Assembly: GCA_947466555.1 (NCBI GenBank)
Contig: CANIFK010000462.1
Location: forward strand, 1 to 5,092
Direction: 5' to 3'
DNA length: 5,092 nt
Source of the DNA: Acidobacteriota bacterium
GTDB taxonomy: Bacteria; Acidobacteriota; Terriglobia; Bryobacterales; Bryobacteraceae
The notes under the pieces were generated by a model. It did no database searches and had not been told where the DNA came from. It saw only the letters and a program-made list of their open reading frames with translations. Both the position numbers and the translations under genes were made by a program. This document shows, one piece after another, positions 4,037-5,092 of this stretch (position 1 is its first letter; each line of letters begins with the position of its first letter).

Positions 4037-5092
4037 TCCGCGCAGCGAGGCCACTAATTCAACAATCCGGTCCGCGCCCAACCCTTCGCCCAGGTCGAAC
4101 CACAAACGGCGCGAAGCTCCCGCGCCAATGGCCTCCAGCGCGTCTTCGGTCAGCGTCCCGTACCCGGTGATCCCGATGATCGCTCCGTACTGCCGCGCCG
4201 CCTGCTGCAACGCCTCCACCCGCTGGCGCAACTCCGCCAAGGGCTTCCCCGCCGCCTTCCACTGCACGCTCGACAGAATCTCTTTCGGCCACCCGGCCAT
4301 CTCCGCCAGCGTCACCGGATACGGCGCATCCGCGCGCAGCCCGATCTCCACTTCCACCACCTGCACGGCCCGGCCGGCGGTGCGCAACCGCTCCAACTTC
4401 GCGCCCAGTTCTTCGGCCTTGGTGAATACGCCCGGGGCGTCAAAGCGAACGTCAATATCGTGCGTCCGCCCATGCAGCTTTCGCAACATGTCGATCCGAT
4501 CGTCGAGCTCTTCTTCGCTCATCGCCGACGCATCGATGCGCGTCCGCGATGCCTCCCGCAGGGCAAACCCTTCGCGCCAGCCGTAGCGAATGGCGCCCCA
4601 CAAACCCTCTTCCACCGCGCCCGTCCACGCCGCCACCGACAGCCCGTATTTCCGCTGCACCGCCCGGAACTGGCTGAACGCCGTATCGGCATCCGCGGCC
4701 GCGGCGATGAACAACGTGTCCACCCCCTGCGCCCCGGGTTGTACGCCGCGATCGAGCTGTTCGGCGTAGGTCCGGATCCGTTCGGCATCGGTGGGCCCGA
4801 AAGGGCTTGCGTTCACCACAATCTCCACCCCGCGCGGCGTCCGCATCCGCCCCACCAGTTGCGAATGGGGGAACAGCGCGCTCCCGGGCGCAGTCGCGTG
4901 GGCGATCTGCAATAGAACCGGCGCCTTCCCATCGACGGCGACAAAGTACGTCGACTTCGCCACCGGGTCCGCCGCCAGCGACCCCCAGTAGACCGTCATG
5001 CCCTCAAACGCCAGCGACGCCGCGCGCGAGGCCAGCATTCGCCGCAGCGCGTCATCCACCGCCCGCCCTTCGGCGAACTGAAAAATCAAGTC
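4034..5092 (-). CDS. Unrecognised cytoplasmic-type protein, probably truncated by the window edge
   Basis: The frame is open from the window edge to taa at 4034-4036. A TTG at 5089 could be a start giving 351 residues (numbering used here), but it may equally be an internal leucine, since the frame continues to base 5092. I do not recognise the family. The sequence alternates hydrophobic strands and amphipathic helices: VEIVVNASPFG (88-98), VDTLFIAAAA (123-132), a long charged helix around SEEELDDRIDMLRKL (191-205), AVQVVEVEIGL (241-251), AIIGITGYGT (303-312), LWFDLGEGLG (329-338). The order of strand, helix and glycine-rich loops is compatible with a TIM-barrel or other alpha/beta enzyme; this is a guess. 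Many acidic and aromatic residues (W35, W155, W164, W171, W267, W277) could line a carbohydrate site. No signal peptide or membrane segment is visible in the part present. It leads the visible operon, with 11 bases to the isomerase-like gene. Confidence 0.75.
   Translation of the reverse strand, partial: DLIFQFAEGRAVDDALRRMLASRAASLAFEGMTVYWGSLAADPVAKSTYFVAVDGKAPVLLQIAHATAPGSALFPHSQLVGRMRTPRGVEIVVNASPFGPTDAERIRTYAEQLDRGVQPGAQGVDTLFIAAAADADTAFSQFRAVQRKYGLSVAAWTGAVEEGLWGAIRYGWREGFALREASRTRIDASAMSEEELDDRIDMLRKLHGRTHDIDVRFDAPGVFTKAEELGAKLERLRTAGRAVQVVEVEIGLRADAPYPVTLAEMAGWPKEILSSVQWKAAGKPLAELRQRVEALQQAARQYGAIIGITGYGTLTEDALEAIGAGASRRLWFDLGEGLGADRIVELVASLRG

Noticed and set aside
4059..4915. Several short frames overlapping the unrecognised gene on both strands
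   Set aside because: All are Arg/Gly/Pro-rich out-of-frame readings of the same G+C-rich coding DNA.

Overview
The window looks like a high-G+C chromosomal segment from an Acidobacteriota bacterium, most likely of the Solibacter/Bryobacter type. This is inference. The main clue is a protein tail at the left edge typical of the large Oar-like TonB-dependent receptors that are abundant in that group. A Tat-exported sugar isomerase-like TIM-barrel protein and a repeat-like intergenic segment with a GGGTCGGACCCC core fit the same picture. No rRNA, tRNA, CRISPR array or transposase was seen.

Left half (1-2075), plus strand and poor in genes. It holds the last ~76 residues of a TonB-dependent receptor (ends 230). 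A degraded minus-strand reading frame meets that gene tail to tail (227 to about 450), and about 365 bases follow with no recognisable gene. Next comes a complete SMI1/KNR4 (SUKH) family gene (817-1344), then a frameshifted, internally deleted remnant of a second TonB receptor (about 1486-1783). The remnant's last codons are near-identical to those of the receptor at the left edge. The SUKH gene therefore sits between two copies of a receptor 3' end, in DNA that looks like a graveyard or recombination site. The last ~290 bases hold an orphan extended -10 promoter-like sequence, a perfect palindrome, a hairpin plus T-tract that could terminate the operon from the right, and C-triplets spaced almost exactly 11 bases apart.

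Right half (2076-5092), one minus-strand operon read right to left. It starts with an unrecognised protein of at least 351 residues, open to the window edge. After 11 bases comes a Tat-signal-bearing xylose-isomerase-like TIM-barrel protein, and after another 39 bases a secreted TlpA/ResA-like thioredoxin with a WCVDC active site and a helical N-terminal domain. The last two genes encode exported proteins. A shared periplasmic role in carbohydrate handling or redox maintenance is possible but not shown.

The three complete genes each have a TANNNT hexamer 6-8 bases before the preferred start, which suggests leaderless or near-leaderless transcripts. I found no convincing new defence or mobile system. 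The most unusual items are the receptor-flanked SUKH gene, the tag-interrupted frame at 227-450 and the phased C-triplets at 2003-2068.
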